Of a stretch of 64,000 bases of DNA, positions 27,919-36,588 are shown piece by piece (position 1 is the stretch's first letter; each line of letters opens with the position of its first letter). The notes under the pieces are model-generated. The model did no database searches, was not told the origin of the DNA, and saw nothing but the letters and a program-made list of their open reading frames with translations. Source of the DNA: JAZRPG01 sp045649105 (GTDB taxonomy: Bacteria; Bacillota; Clostridia; Oscillospirales; JAAYXM01); assembly GCA_045649105.1 (NCBI GenBank), contig JAZRPG010000041.1, forward strand, positions 24,152 through 88,151, read 5' to 3'. The position numbers were made by a program, and so were the translations under genes.

Positions 27919-28963
27919 AAAAGTTACGGTCAGCGGTGTCACAAAGCCTTACGACATCATTATAGGAAATAATATTCTAAACATACTCCCCGATAAAATA
28001 AAAGAGCTTACAGGGGCAAAAAACGTCGTTATCATAACTGATGATAATGTTGACAGGCTGTACTCCGAGAAGCTTTTAAGCATAGTAAATGATGCAGGGT
28101 TTAATACTCTTAAATTTGTATTCCCTCACGGAGAGAATCACAAGACAATGGAAACAGTCCATGACATATTGGAGTTTATGGCAGAAAACAACATAACCCG
28201 CTCCGACCTGATTATTGCCCTCGGCGGAGGTATTGTCGGAGATGTGACGGGATATGCGGCGGCATCATATCTCCGCGGAACAGCTTTCATTCAGGTCCCC
28301 ACCACCTTCCTGGCTGCCATAGACTCATCTGTCGGAGGCAAAACGGGAGTGAACTTAAAATCAGGAAAAAATCTTGCAGGCGCGTTTTATCAGCCACGAC
28401 TCGTCGTTTGTGACACTGACACCTTTAAAACACTGCCGAAAGAAAACTTTAAGGAAGGCGTTTGTGAAGCAATAAAGTACGGTGTAATTTGTGATAAGGA
28501 ACTGTTTGATTTGCTTTCAAAAAACGAACGCACAGATATAGAGAGCGTTATAGAAAGATGCGTCTCCATCAAGGCCGAAATTGTAGCAGCGGATGAATTT
28601 GACACAGGCAAAAGACAGCTTCTGAATTTCGGGCACACAATCGGCCACGCAATCGAAAAGGCAACAGACTTTAAAATTTCTCACGGAATTGCAGTCGGAA
28701 TCGGAATGGCGCTTATTTCCAAAATCAGCGATTGCCTGGGGTGGTCGAAGGAAGACACGCACTCCCCGATTATGAAATGTCTTAAAAACAACGACATTCC
28801 GACAGACACCGATGTTAAAACCGATGCGCTTCTGTCTGCCATGCTAAAGGATAAAAAGAGAAACGGAGACGCAATAAACCTTGTTGTCCCCGAAAAAATC
28901 GGGGCTTGTGTGCTTAAAAGCATACATATTGCCGAGCTTGAGGAAGTGTTAAAATGCAGGTGA
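27911..28963 (+). CDS. aroB: 3-dehydroquinate synthase
   Basis: 350 residues. FPHGENHKTMET, IIALGGGIVGDVTGYAA, VPTTFLAAIDSSVGGKTGVN, and LNFGHTIGHAIE (metal ligands) are the standard AroB motifs. It cyclises DAHP to 3-dehydroquinate with NAD and a divalent metal. The ATG at 27911 overlaps the tyrA end by 8 nt, implying coupling. Confidence 0.96.
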   Translation: MNRKVTVSGVTKPYDIIIGNNILNILPDKIKELTGAKNVVIITDDNVDRLYSEKLLSIVNDAGFNTLKFVFPHGENHKTMETVHDILEFMAENNITRSDLIIALGGGIVGDVTGYAAASYLRGTAFIQVPTTFLAAIDSSVGGKTGVNLKSGKNLAGAFYQPRLVVCDTDTFKTLPKENFKEGVCEAIKYGVICDKELFDLLSKNERTDIESVIERCVSIKAEIVAADEFDTGKRQLLNFGHTIGHAIEKATDFKISHGIAVGIGMALISKISDCLGWSKEDTHSPIMKCLKNNDIPTDTDVKTDALLSAMLKDKKRNGDAINLVVPEKIGACVLKSIHIAELEEVLKCR

Positions 28964-30210
28964 AAATAAAACCCGTAAATCCATTCGGCGAAGTTTCCGC
29001 CATCAGCTCAAAATCAGATGCGCACAGAGCAATCATCTGCTCTGCACTCTCTGATGACAAAACCTCAATACACATATCGCATATATCAAAAGACATTGAG
29101 GCGACTTTAAACTGCATAAGAAAAATGGGTGCGGATTTTTCAAAAAACGGCAATTTATATGAAATAACACCTGTTCAAACCCCCGTTTTAAACCCCGTTC
29201 TGGATTGTAACGAGAGCGGCTCGACACTGAGATTCTTATTCCCTGTTTTGTCGGCACTCGGTTGCGGCGCTACATTTATCGGCTCAGGCAGACTTCCCGA
29301 GCGGCCGATGGAGCTTATCGTTGATTTATTAAAGGAGCACGGAAACAGCTTTTCGTCAACCGGGCTTCCCATAACCGTATCGGGAAAAACTACCGCAGGG
29401 ACATTTGACATCGCAGGAAATGTAAGCTCACAGTTTATATCCGGGCTTTTATTTGCACTTCCCCTGCTTCGAAAAAAAAGCGTTATAAGACTCACATCAA
29501 AGCTTCAGTCATCAGCTTATGTCAACATGACGGTTGACACTTTAAAAAACTTCGGAGTAAATATCACGCAAACCGAGAACGGGTTTATTGTAAATGCAAC
29601 CGATAATTACACATCGCCAAAAAAATATATTGTTGAAGGCGATTGGTCGAATGCGGCATTTTTTATGGTTATGGGCGCCCTCGGCGGTAATGTCACAATA
29701 AAAAACCTTAATTTAAACTCTCATCAGAGCGACAAAATGATTCTGGACGCGTTATCTCTTGCAGGAGTGGATTTCAGTCTTTCCGATAACCTGATTACAG
29801 TTTCAAAAAGCGAAATAAAGCCTTTTGATTTTGATGTGTCAGAGTGTCCCGACCTGTTCCCCGTTTTGTCTGTTTTAGCCTGCAGAGCAAAAGGCAAATC
29901 AACTCTTTATAACGCAGAGCGGTTAAGGATAAAGGAAAGCGACAGAATCAAAACAACCAAAGAGCTTATATTAAATCTCGGCGGAAATGCGGAGGAAACC
30001 GACGACAGCTTAATCATATACGGAAACGGGAAATTAAGCGGCGGGCAGGCAGAAAGCCATAACGACCACAGAATTGCAATGTCGGCATTTACCGCAAGTG
30101 TGATTTGCGAAAACGATATTATTCTCAAAAATGCGGAAGCGGTAGACAAATCCTATCCGACATTTATGGAGGATTTCAGTAAAATCGGAGGTGCTTTTGA
30201 TGTCATCTGA
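28954..30210 (+). CDS. aroA: 5-enolpyruvylshikimate-3-phosphate synthase
   Basis: 418 residues. SKSDAHRAIICSAL, NESGSTLRFLFPVLSALG (the glyphosate-pocket loop), GSGRLPERPM and AERLRIKESDRI match EPSP synthase. It adds enolpyruvyl from PEP to shikimate 3-phosphate. Overlaps aroB by 10 nt and aroC by 11 nt. The conserved loop Gly is followed by a Cys (ALGCGATF) where many enzymes have an Asn-Gly pair region, so glyphosate class cannot be judged by eye. Confidence 0.95.
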   Translation: MQVKIKPVNPFGEVSAISSKSDAHRAIICSALSDDKTSIHISHISKDIEATLNCIRKMGADFSKNGNLYEITPVQTPVLNPVLDCNESGSTLRFLFPVLSALGCGATFIGSGRLPERPMELIVDLLKEHGNSFSSTGLPITVSGKTTAGTFDIAGNVSSQFISGLLFALPLLRKKSVIRLTSKLQSSAYVNMTVDTLKNFGVNITQTENGFIVNATDNYTSPKKYIVEGDWSNAAFFMVMGALGGNVTIKNLNLNSHQSDKMILDALSLAGVDFSLSDNLITVSKSEIKPFDFDVSECPDLFPVLSVLACRAKGKSTLYNAERLRIKESDRIKTTKELILNLGGNAEETDDSLIIYGNGKLSGGQAESHNDHRIAMSAFTASVICENDIILKNAEAVDKSYPTFMEDFSKIGGAFDVI

Positions 30211-31267
30211 AACAGGAAAAAAAATAAAAGTCAGTATTTTCGGCGAATCCCACGGCAGTGCTGTCGGCGCTGTAGCAGATAACCTGCCTGCAGGAGAATA
30301 TATTGATTTAAACGAGCTGCAGCGCTTCCTAAAGCGCCGTCAGGGCGGAAACAACAAATACTCCACGCCGAGAAAAGAAGCCGATATCCCCGAAATTGTA
30401 TCCGGAATCAAGGATAATATAACAACAGGCGCTCCCCTGTGCCTTATTATCAGAAACGAAAATACCCGCTCAAAGGATTATGAAACGGACATTCCGAGAC
30501 CCGGACATGCAGATTTTACCGCTCATACAAAATACAACGGCTTCTGCGATTTAAGAGGCGGCGGGCATTTTTCAGGCAGACTGACCGCACCGATTTGTGC
30601 AGTCGGCGGAATATTGATGCAAATATTAAAAAGGCGCGGCATTGATATAGTTGCGCATTTGTCATCAGTCGGCAATATTTTTGACGATAGAATAAACAAT
30701 CTTGCGCTTGATGAAAATCAGCTGAGCAAGATAAAGAGTTCCTGCTTCCCCGTCCTTTCAGATGCTGCAGGTGAAAAAATGCAGGATTTGATTATGAGCG
30801 TTAAGGACGAAGGAAATTCCGTCGGCGGATGCGTTGAATGCGGAATATACGGCCTTGATGCAGGCATCGGAAACCCGATGTTTGACGGGCTGGAAAATGC
30901 AATAGCTTCTGCTGTTTTCGGCATTGGCGGCGTAAAGGGCATCGAATTCGGACTCGGGTTTGAGGCTGCTAAAATTAAAGGCTCGGAAAACAATGATGAG
31001 TTTTATATGGACGGAGGTTCGGTAAAGACAAAAACCAACAACCACGGCGGAATCCTTGGAGGCATAACAACGGGAATGCCCGTCGTATTTAACGTTGCAT
31101 TCAAGCCCACTCCTTCAATTTCGCTCAACCAGCAAAGTGTGAGCTTTTCAAAAAAAGAAAATGTTAATTTATCAGTAAAAGGCAGACATGACCCCTGCAT
31201 TGCAGTTCGCGCAGTGCCTTGCATCGAGGCCATATCTGCAATAGCTGTATCGGACTTTTTACTGTAG
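30200..31267 (+). CDS. aroC: chorismate synthase
   Basis: 355 residues from the ATG at 30200 (GGAGGTG 6 nt upstream; the ORF-start GTG at 30191 lies inside that site). IFGESHGSAVGAV, RRQGGNNKYSTPRKE, RPGHADFTAHTKY, DLRGGGHFSGR and RHDPCIAVRAVPCIEA are signature motifs. FMN-dependent, it forms chorismate, the branch point to Phe, Tyr and Trp. Confidence 0.96.
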   Translation: MSSETGKKIKVSIFGESHGSAVGAVADNLPAGEYIDLNELQRFLKRRQGGNNKYSTPRKEADIPEIVSGIKDNITTGAPLCLIIRNENTRSKDYETDIPRPGHADFTAHTKYNGFCDLRGGGHFSGRLTAPICAVGGILMQILKRRGIDIVAHLSSVGNIFDDRINNLALDENQLSKIKSSCFPVLSDAAGEKMQDLIMSVKDEGNSVGGCVECGIYGLDAGIGNPMFDGLENAIASAVFGIGGVKGIEFGLGFEAAKIKGSENNDEFYMDGGSVKTKTNNHGGILGGITTGMPVVFNVAFKPTPSISLNQQSVSFSKKENVNLSVKGRHDPCIAVRAVPCIEAISAIAVSDFLL

Positions 31268-31278
31268 AGGTGGTAAAA

Positions 31279-32421
31279 ATGGGTTTAGATGAATTACGAA
31301 ATGAAATAGACGCAATAGATGATGAAATTCTAAATCTTTTCTTAAAAAGAATGGAGAAGGCATCACAAGTCGCAGATTACAAAAAAGAAAACAAGCTTTC
31401 CACCTTGCAAAAAGGCAGAGAAAGAGAAATCCTCAAACGAGTGAGCGAAAAGTCAGGAAGCGAAATGGCGGAATACTCCCGGATGCTTTTTTCGCACCTG
31501 ATGGACTTAAGCAAAAATTATCAGAACAAAAGAAACGCCGACTCCTACGGAGAGCTTTCCGAAAAAATAAAAAATGCACTCAGCAATACTCCGAAAATTT
31601 TTCCGCACTCAGGTACCGTTGCGTGTCAGGGCATTGAGGGTGCATATTCACAGATTGCGTGCGACAGGCTTTTTAAAGACTCCGACATTCAGTACGTCAA
31701 AACATTTGAGGATGTTTTTAAAAAAGTGGAGGACGGAACCTGCAGTTATGGAATTTTGCCTATTGAAAATTCAATCCACGGGACTGTAATTGCCGTTTAT
31801 GACCTTATGAAAAACTATAATTTTCATATCATTAAAAGCATCAAACTAAAGATTAACCATGCTCTCATGGCAAACAAAGGTACAAAGCTTTCGGATATTC
31901 GGGAAATTGTTTCCCACGAGCAGGCAATCGGACAATGCTCGGAATTCTTAAAGGAGTATCCCGACATAAAGATAACCGTTTGTGAAAATACCGCAGTTGC
32001 CGCAAAGCTTGTTGCAGACTCGAAAAGACACGATATCGCTGCCATTTCTTCTCCCGATTGTGCAGAGAATTACGGACTTTTTGTTCTTGATGATAAAATC
32101 GCAAACTCCGACAGTAACTTCACAAGGTTTATCTGTATCACAAAGGAGCTCTTGATTTATCCCGGTGCCGACAGGATAAGCATTATAATGAACCTGCCGC
32201 ACACTCCGGGCTCACTGAACAGCATTCTTTCAAAATTCGCAACGGCAGGACTTAACCTGACAAAGCTTGAATCAAGACCGCTTGCAGGAAGGGATTTTGA
32301 GTTTTCCTTCTATTTTGATTTGGAAGCATCAATATATGCAGAGGAAACACTCAGCATCTTAGATGAGCTTGCATCAGGAAACAATAACCTGATTTTCCTC
32401 GGAAGCTATCTGCAGTCTTAA
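31279..32421 (+). CDS. pheA: bifunctional chorismate mutase/prephenate dehydratase
   Basis: 380 residues. Domain 1 (about 1-85) is an AroQ-type chorismate mutase: LDELRNEIDAIDDEILNLF with later Lys/Arg-rich catalytic positions. Domain 2 (about 110-290) is prephenate dehydratase: GIEGAYSQIA, PIENSIHGTV and SNFTRFICI (TRF motif). Domain 3 is the Phe-binding ACT domain: TPGSLNSILSKFA and LTKLESRPL. It converts chorismate to phenylpyruvate and is likely feedback-inhibited by Phe via the ACT ESRP site. Start at 31279 follows GAGGTGG; the longer ORF start lies inside aroC. Confidence 0.95.
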   Translation: MGLDELRNEIDAIDDEILNLFLKRMEKASQVADYKKENKLSTLQKGREREILKRVSEKSGSEMAEYSRMLFSHLMDLSKNYQNKRNADSYGELSEKIKNALSNTPKIFPHSGTVACQGIEGAYSQIACDRLFKDSDIQYVKTFEDVFKKVEDGTCSYGILPIENSIHGTVIAVYDLMKNYNFHIIKSIKLKINHALMANKGTKLSDIREIVSHEQAIGQCSEFLKEYPDIKITVCENTAVAAKLVADSKRHDIAAISSPDCAENYGLFVLDDKIANSDSNFTRFICITKELLIYPGADRISIIMNLPHTPGSLNSILSKFATAGLNLTKLESRPLAGRDFEFSFYFDLEASIYAEETLSILDELASGNNNLIFLGSYLQS

Positions 32422-32537
32422 GACAAAAAACAAAACGCACATAAGCGCAATAATCCCCTATCACTCTCCCCTGCGATAAGGGAAAATTTCAGTCTGATAT
32501 TTAGCTGTTGCAGGGCGGCGGAACGGAATTTATAAGT

Positions 32538-33776
32538 ATGAAATACGGATGCATAGGTGAGCATTTAACACACAGCTTTTCAAAGGAAATACATAACAGT
32601 CTTGCGGATTACGATTATGTACTAAAGGAAATTCCGAGGGAAAATCTCAGTGAATTTCTGACTGGCCGCGATTTTAAGGCTGTTAATGTAACAATTCCTT
32701 ACAAAGAAGCTGTCATTCCATATCTTTATTATACAGACGATGCCGCAAAGGAGATTGGCGCAGTAAATACCGTTGTAAACAAAGACGGTAAGCTTTACGG
32801 ATATAATACTGACTTTTACGGAATGAGAATGCTGTTATCCCACGCAGGAATCACCCTTAAGGACAAAAAAGTTGCAATCTTAGGCACAGGCGGCACTTCA
32901 AAAACTGCCGCAGCTGTTGCAAAATCACTTTCAGCAAAAGAAATTCTCATCGTTTCAAGAGCCAAAAAGGACGGCACGATAACATACGAGGAATTATATG
33001 AAAATAACAAGGATTCGGATATTATTATAAACACAACGCCGCTCGGCATGTTTCCGGACATTTTTACAAAGCCGGTTGATATACAAAAATTCACAAACCT
33101 CTCAGGCGTGATTGATGCAGTGTACAATCCTCTTAAAACCGGACTCATCTGTGATGCAAAAAAACTCGGAATAAAAGCAGAGGGTGGCCTTTATATGCTT
33201 GTGGCTCAGGCAGTTCTGGCATCAGAGATATTTACAGAAAAAAAATACGAAAAAGGAACGCTTGATGCAATCTTTAAGAAACTGAAAAAGGAAAAAGAAA
33301 ACATTGTCCTAATCGGGATGCCTTCATCAGGCAAAAGCACGACAGGAAAAGAAATTGCAAAAAGGCTCGCCCGCAAATTCTACGATACTGACGAGCTCAT
33401 AGAAAACGAAACAGGCAGAAAAATATCTGAAATTATCGCTGCAGCGGGCGAAGAATCATTCAGAAGCGCAGAAAAAGACACCGTATGCGAGGTATCAAAG
33501 AAAACAGGGGTTGTTATCGCTACAGGCGGCGGTGTTGTACTGAAAGAAGAAAATGTAAGAGCACTGTCACAAAACGGCAGAATATATTTTTTGGACAGAC
33601 CTGTTGAATTACTTCTGCCGACAAAGGACAGGCCCCTCACAAGCACAAAGGAAGCTCTGCTTCAAAAATTCAGCGAAAGATACAGTATTTATGAACAGTC
33701 GGCAGATGTCAAAATTGATGCATCAGGCGATGTGGATACGGTTTCAAATGCGGTAACAAAAGATTTCAAAGAATAA
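32538..33776 (+). CDS. aroEK: fused shikimate dehydrogenase-shikimate kinase
   Basis: 412 residues in one uninterrupted frame. Residues 1-~245 are shikimate dehydrogenase: SFSKEIHN, NVTIPYKE with catalytic Lys56, NTDFYGM with Asp92, and the nucleotide loop ILGTGGTSKTA. After a Lys-rich linker (247-256), residues 257-412 are shikimate kinase: Walker A GMPSSGKS (260-267), YDTDELIE, and ATGGGVVLKEEN. The two domains do consecutive steps on shikimate. The ATG at 32538 starts the conserved MKYGCIGEHLTHSFS. A 116-nt gap separates it from pheA. The dehydratase that supplies dehydroshikimate (aroD/aroQ) is absent from the window. Confidence 0.92.
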   Translation: MKYGCIGEHLTHSFSKEIHNSLADYDYVLKEIPRENLSEFLTGRDFKAVNVTIPYKEAVIPYLYYTDDAAKEIGAVNTVVNKDGKLYGYNTDFYGMRMLLSHAGITLKDKKVAILGTGGTSKTAAAVAKSLSAKEILIVSRAKKDGTITYEELYENNKDSDIIINTTPLGMFPDIFTKPVDIQKFTNLSGVIDAVYNPLKTGLICDAKKLGIKAEGGLYMLVAQAVLASEIFTEKKYEKGTLDAIFKKLKKEKENIVLIGMPSSGKSTTGKEIAKRLARKFYDTDELIENETGRKISEIIAAAGEESFRSAEKDTVCEVSKKTGVVIATGGGVVLKEENVRALSQNGRIYFLDRPVELLLPTKDRPLTSTKEALLQKFSERYSIYEQSADVKIDASGDVDTVSNAVTKDFKE

Positions 33777-33810
33777 CTCCGCACTTTTTAAAATTTTTTT
33801 CTAAAAGTAC

Positions 33811-33840
33811 TTGACAAAACAAAAGACAAAGGAATATAAT
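33811..33840 (+). promoter_or_regulatory. consensus promoter of the T-box/ligase transcript
   Basis: TTGACA, 18-nt spacer, TATAAT, placed about 30 nt after the aroEK stop; no clear terminator separates the two, so read-through from the aro operon is also possible. Confidence 0.75.
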
Positions 33841-33870
33841 ATAATACAAATTTGAATATCACAAAAAACG

Positions 33871-34134
33871 ACTATGATGAGGACGGTCGGATTGCAAAAC
33901 CTTGAGAGAGTTGCCGGTTGGTGCGAGGCAATGGCAGAGCTTTCCAATGACTTATCACCTCTGAGTCGGAGGACCGAAAAGCTATGGCTTAGTAGACTCC
34001 TTCCGTAATGCTGCGTAAAAGCAAAGGGCTTGTCAGAGCTCGGTAAGTGACGGAAATTTATGAATTTTCGTAATTTGAGTGGTACCGCGGGTTATTATAA
34101 CTCGTCTCAAAGTTATCTTTGAGGCGAGTTTTTT
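33871..34134 (+). promoter_or_regulatory. T-box leader, probable isoleucine (AUC) specifier
   Basis: The T-box sequence TGAGTGGTACCGCGG (34076-34090) is followed by a 14-bp terminator stem (34099-34112 with 34117-34130) and a T-run. Upstream Stem I features: GATGAGGA, AGAGAG, and a distal hairpin TTGCC/GGCAA enclosing GGTTGGTGCGA. The trinucleotide before ACCTCTGAG, where clostridial T-boxes usually place the specifier, is ATC (33955-33957), the Ile codon. TAT (Tyr) would need a shifted register. Uncharged tRNA would permit expression of the ligase gene. Confidence 0.85.
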
Positions 34135-34194
34135 GTTTTATTCAAATTCGTAACCAAATGCTGAATTTGTCAAAACCGGAAAGGAGACAAAACA

Positions 34195-36495
34195 ATGGAT
34201 TACAGTTTGAAAGAGGTAGCAGGCAGAATCAAGGGTCTGCGCGAAGCAAAAGGATACACACAGGAAGAGCTTGCAAGGCTTTGCGGTGTATCGGCAGAAG
34301 ACTATAAAGTCCTGGAAAACGGTGAAAAGGATTTCAGCTTCACATTTATTTACAAGTGCGCAAAAGCTTGCGGTGTTGAGGTTGTAGATTTGCTCGAAGG
34401 AACAAGCACAACTCTTACTTCTTTCGCCATCACAAGAAAAGGCGAAGGTCTTAAAATCGTTAAAAAGCACGGTGTGGAATACAACAACCTTGCCCCTAAG
34501 TTCAGAGAAAAGCTTGCCGAACCTTTCCTCGTTAAATTTCCGTACATTGAGGAGGAGCAGAACACTCCGATTCAGTTAAATTCACATAACGGTCAGGAAT
34601 TTGATGTTATTGTCAAAGGTTCGCTCAAGGTTCAGGTCGGAAATCATGTGGATATACTCCGCGAGGGTGATTCCATTTTCTATAACAGCCTTATTCCCCA
34701 CGGTATGGTCGCAGCAAGCGAGGGCGGCTGCGAATTTCATGCGGTAGTACTCAATCCGCAGGACGGCAAAGTCAGCGAAGAATATCCCGAAGCTCCGATG
34801 ATTGCTGCAAAGGCAGCTGCCAAAAAGAAAAAGACAGAAACAGTTGCAGATAAGTTCATCGAATCATCTTATGATGAAAACGGTGTGTTCAGCGGTATCA
34901 AATTCAAGAATGCAGATTCATTTAACTTTGCTTATGACTGCGTTGATGCCATTGCCGAAAAGAATCCCGAAAAACTCGCCATGATGTGGGTGGCAAACGA
35001 CAAGACGGACAGACGCTTTACATTTTCCGATATGAAAAAATATTCTGCAAAAACCGCAAACTACTTTGAATCACTCGGCATCAAAAAAGGCGACACGGTA
35101 ATGCTCGTATTAAAAAGACATTATCAGTTCTGGTTCTGTATGCTTGCACTTCACAAAATCGGTGCTATCGCAATCCCTGCAACAAATCAGCTTGTAGAGC
35201 ACGACTTTGATTACAGATACAAGGCAGCAAAAGTAAAAGCAGTTGTATGTACCGCAGATGGTGATGTATCACTTGAGGCAGAAAAAGCAGCTGCAAATTA
35301 TCCCGGCATGGTAAAAGTATTGGTTGGCGGAAATAAAGAAGGCTGGCACGATTTCAATGTTGAAATGGAACGCTTCAGTACACACTTTGACCGCACGGAA
35401 AACACACCTTGCGGAAACGACCCGATGCTTATGCTCTTTACATCGGGCACTACAGGCTATCCGAGAATCGCAACACATTCATACAAATACGCACTCGGTC
35501 ATTATCCTACAGCGAAGCATTGGCATAATGTAAATCCTGACGGACTCCACTTCACAATCTCCGATACAGGCTGGGGTAAAGCACTTTGGGGTAAGCTTTA
35601 CGGACAGTGGCTATGCGAAGCGGCACAGTTTACCTATGATTTTGACAGATTCCATTCGGAAGATATTTTGCCGATGTTTGCGAAATACAACATCACAACC
35701 TTCTGTGCACCGCCTACAATGTACCGTTTCTTTATTAAAGAGGATTTGTCAAAGTATGACCTTTCTTCTATCGAGTATGCGACAACCGCAGGCGAAGCAT
35801 TAAACCCCGAAGTATTCAATCAGTTTAAGAAAGCAACGGGTCTTACAATTATGGAAGGCTTCGGCCAGACAGAAACAACCCTTTCCATCGCAAACTTTGT
35901 CGGCTCAACACCGAAAATCGGTTCCATGGGCAGACCTTCTCCGCTTTATGATGTAGTCGTTCTCGACCCTGACGGCAACGAATGCAAAACGGGCGATACA
36001 GGCGAAATCTGTATCAGAGTGAAAGATGATATCCCTTGCGGGCTCTTTATCGGCTATTATCTTGACGAAGAAAAGACAAATGAGGTATGGCATGACGGAT
36101 ACTATCATACAGGCGACCAGGCAACAATGGACGAAGACGGATACCTTTGGTATGTCGGCCGTATAGATGATGTTATCAAATCGTCAGGCTACCGCATCGG
36201 GCCTTTTGAAATCGAGAGCGTTATCATGGAGCTTCCCTATGTTCTTGAATGCGCAATCACACCCGTTCCCGATGAAGTTCGCGGTCAGATTGTAAAGGCT
36301 ACCATCGTGCTCGTCAAAGGACATAACGGCACGGATGAACTCAAGAAAGAGATTCAGGAATATGTCAAAACACACACCGCGCCGTACAAATATCCTCGAA
36401 TCGTTGAATTTGTCGATGAGCTTCCAAAAACAATCAGCGGTAAGGTAAGGCGTGTTGAAATCCGTAAAAATGATATGAATAAAATGCAAAAATAA
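34195..36495 (+). CDS. XRE-cupin-acyl-CoA synthetase (medium-chain/ACSM-like) fusion
   Basis: 766 residues with three parts. Residues ~8-66: XRE helix-turn-helix (GRIKGLREAKGYTQEELARL). ~125-190: cupin (FDVIVKGSLKVQVGN, HGMVAASEGG). Ala/Lys linker ~197-212. ~215-766: adenylate-forming ligase with LMLFTSGTTGYPRIATHS, SDTGWGKALWG, FCAPPTMYRFF, GFGQTETT, YHTGDQA and the C-terminal catalytic Lys in KTISGKVRR. SDTGW and TTFCAPPT resemble the ACSM/MACS group acting on medium, aromatic or branched acids, more than acetate-specific Acs. AAGGAG 8 nt before the ATG. The T-box links it to amino acid supply. Confidence 0.85.
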   Translation: MDYSLKEVAGRIKGLREAKGYTQEELARLCGVSAEDYKVLENGEKDFSFTFIYKCAKACGVEVVDLLEGTSTTLTSFAITRKGEGLKIVKKHGVEYNNLAPKFREKLAEPFLVKFPYIEEEQNTPIQLNSHNGQEFDVIVKGSLKVQVGNHVDILREGDSIFYNSLIPHGMVAASEGGCEFHAVVLNPQDGKVSEEYPEAPMIAAKAAAKKKKTETVADKFIESSYDENGVFSGIKFKNADSFNFAYDCVDAIAEKNPEKLAMMWVANDKTDRRFTFSDMKKYSAKTANYFESLGIKKGDTVMLVLKRHYQFWFCMLALHKIGAIAIPATNQLVEHDFDYRYKAAKVKAVVCTADGDVSLEAEKAAANYPGMVKVLVGGNKEGWHDFNVEMERFSTHFDRTENTPCGNDPMLMLFTSGTTGYPRIATHSYKYALGHYPTAKHWHNVNPDGLHFTISDTGWGKALWGKLYGQWLCEAAQFTYDFDRFHSEDILPMFAKYNITTFCAPPTMYRFFIKEDLSKYDLSSIEYATTAGEALNPEVFNQFKKATGLTIMEGFGQTETTLSIANFVGSTPKIGSMGRPSPLYDVVVLDPDGNECKTGDTGEICIRVKDDIPCGLFIGYYLDEEKTNEVWHDGYYHTGDQATMDEDGYLWYVGRIDDVIKSSGYRIGPFEIESVIMELPYVLECAITPVPDEVRGQIVKATIVLVKGHNGTDELKKEIQEYVKTHTAPYKYPRIVEFVDELPKTISGKVRRVEIRKNDMNKMQK

Positions 36496-36499
36496 TAAT

Positions 36500-36557
36500 A
36501 TTGCCACTGTCCTGAAGTAATTATGAAAATAATTACTGTCAGACAGTGGCAATTAAT
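36500..36557. terminator. long hairpin between the ligase gene and the convergent membrane protein gene
   Basis: Outer 12-bp stem (36500-36511 with 36542-36553) and inner 9-bp stem (36516-36524 with 36529-36537) with a GAAA tetraloop; a short T-rich tail follows on the plus strand. Confidence 0.7.
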
Positions 36558-36588
36558 TTTCTGTAACCGGATTTTAAAATTTTTAGTG

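Noticed and set aside
33955..33957. Tyrosine (TAT) or other specifier for the T-box
   Set aside because: Would require a register shifted from the usual position just before the ACC(T/C)TxGAG segment, and specifiers rarely end in T; AUC fits best, though not proven.
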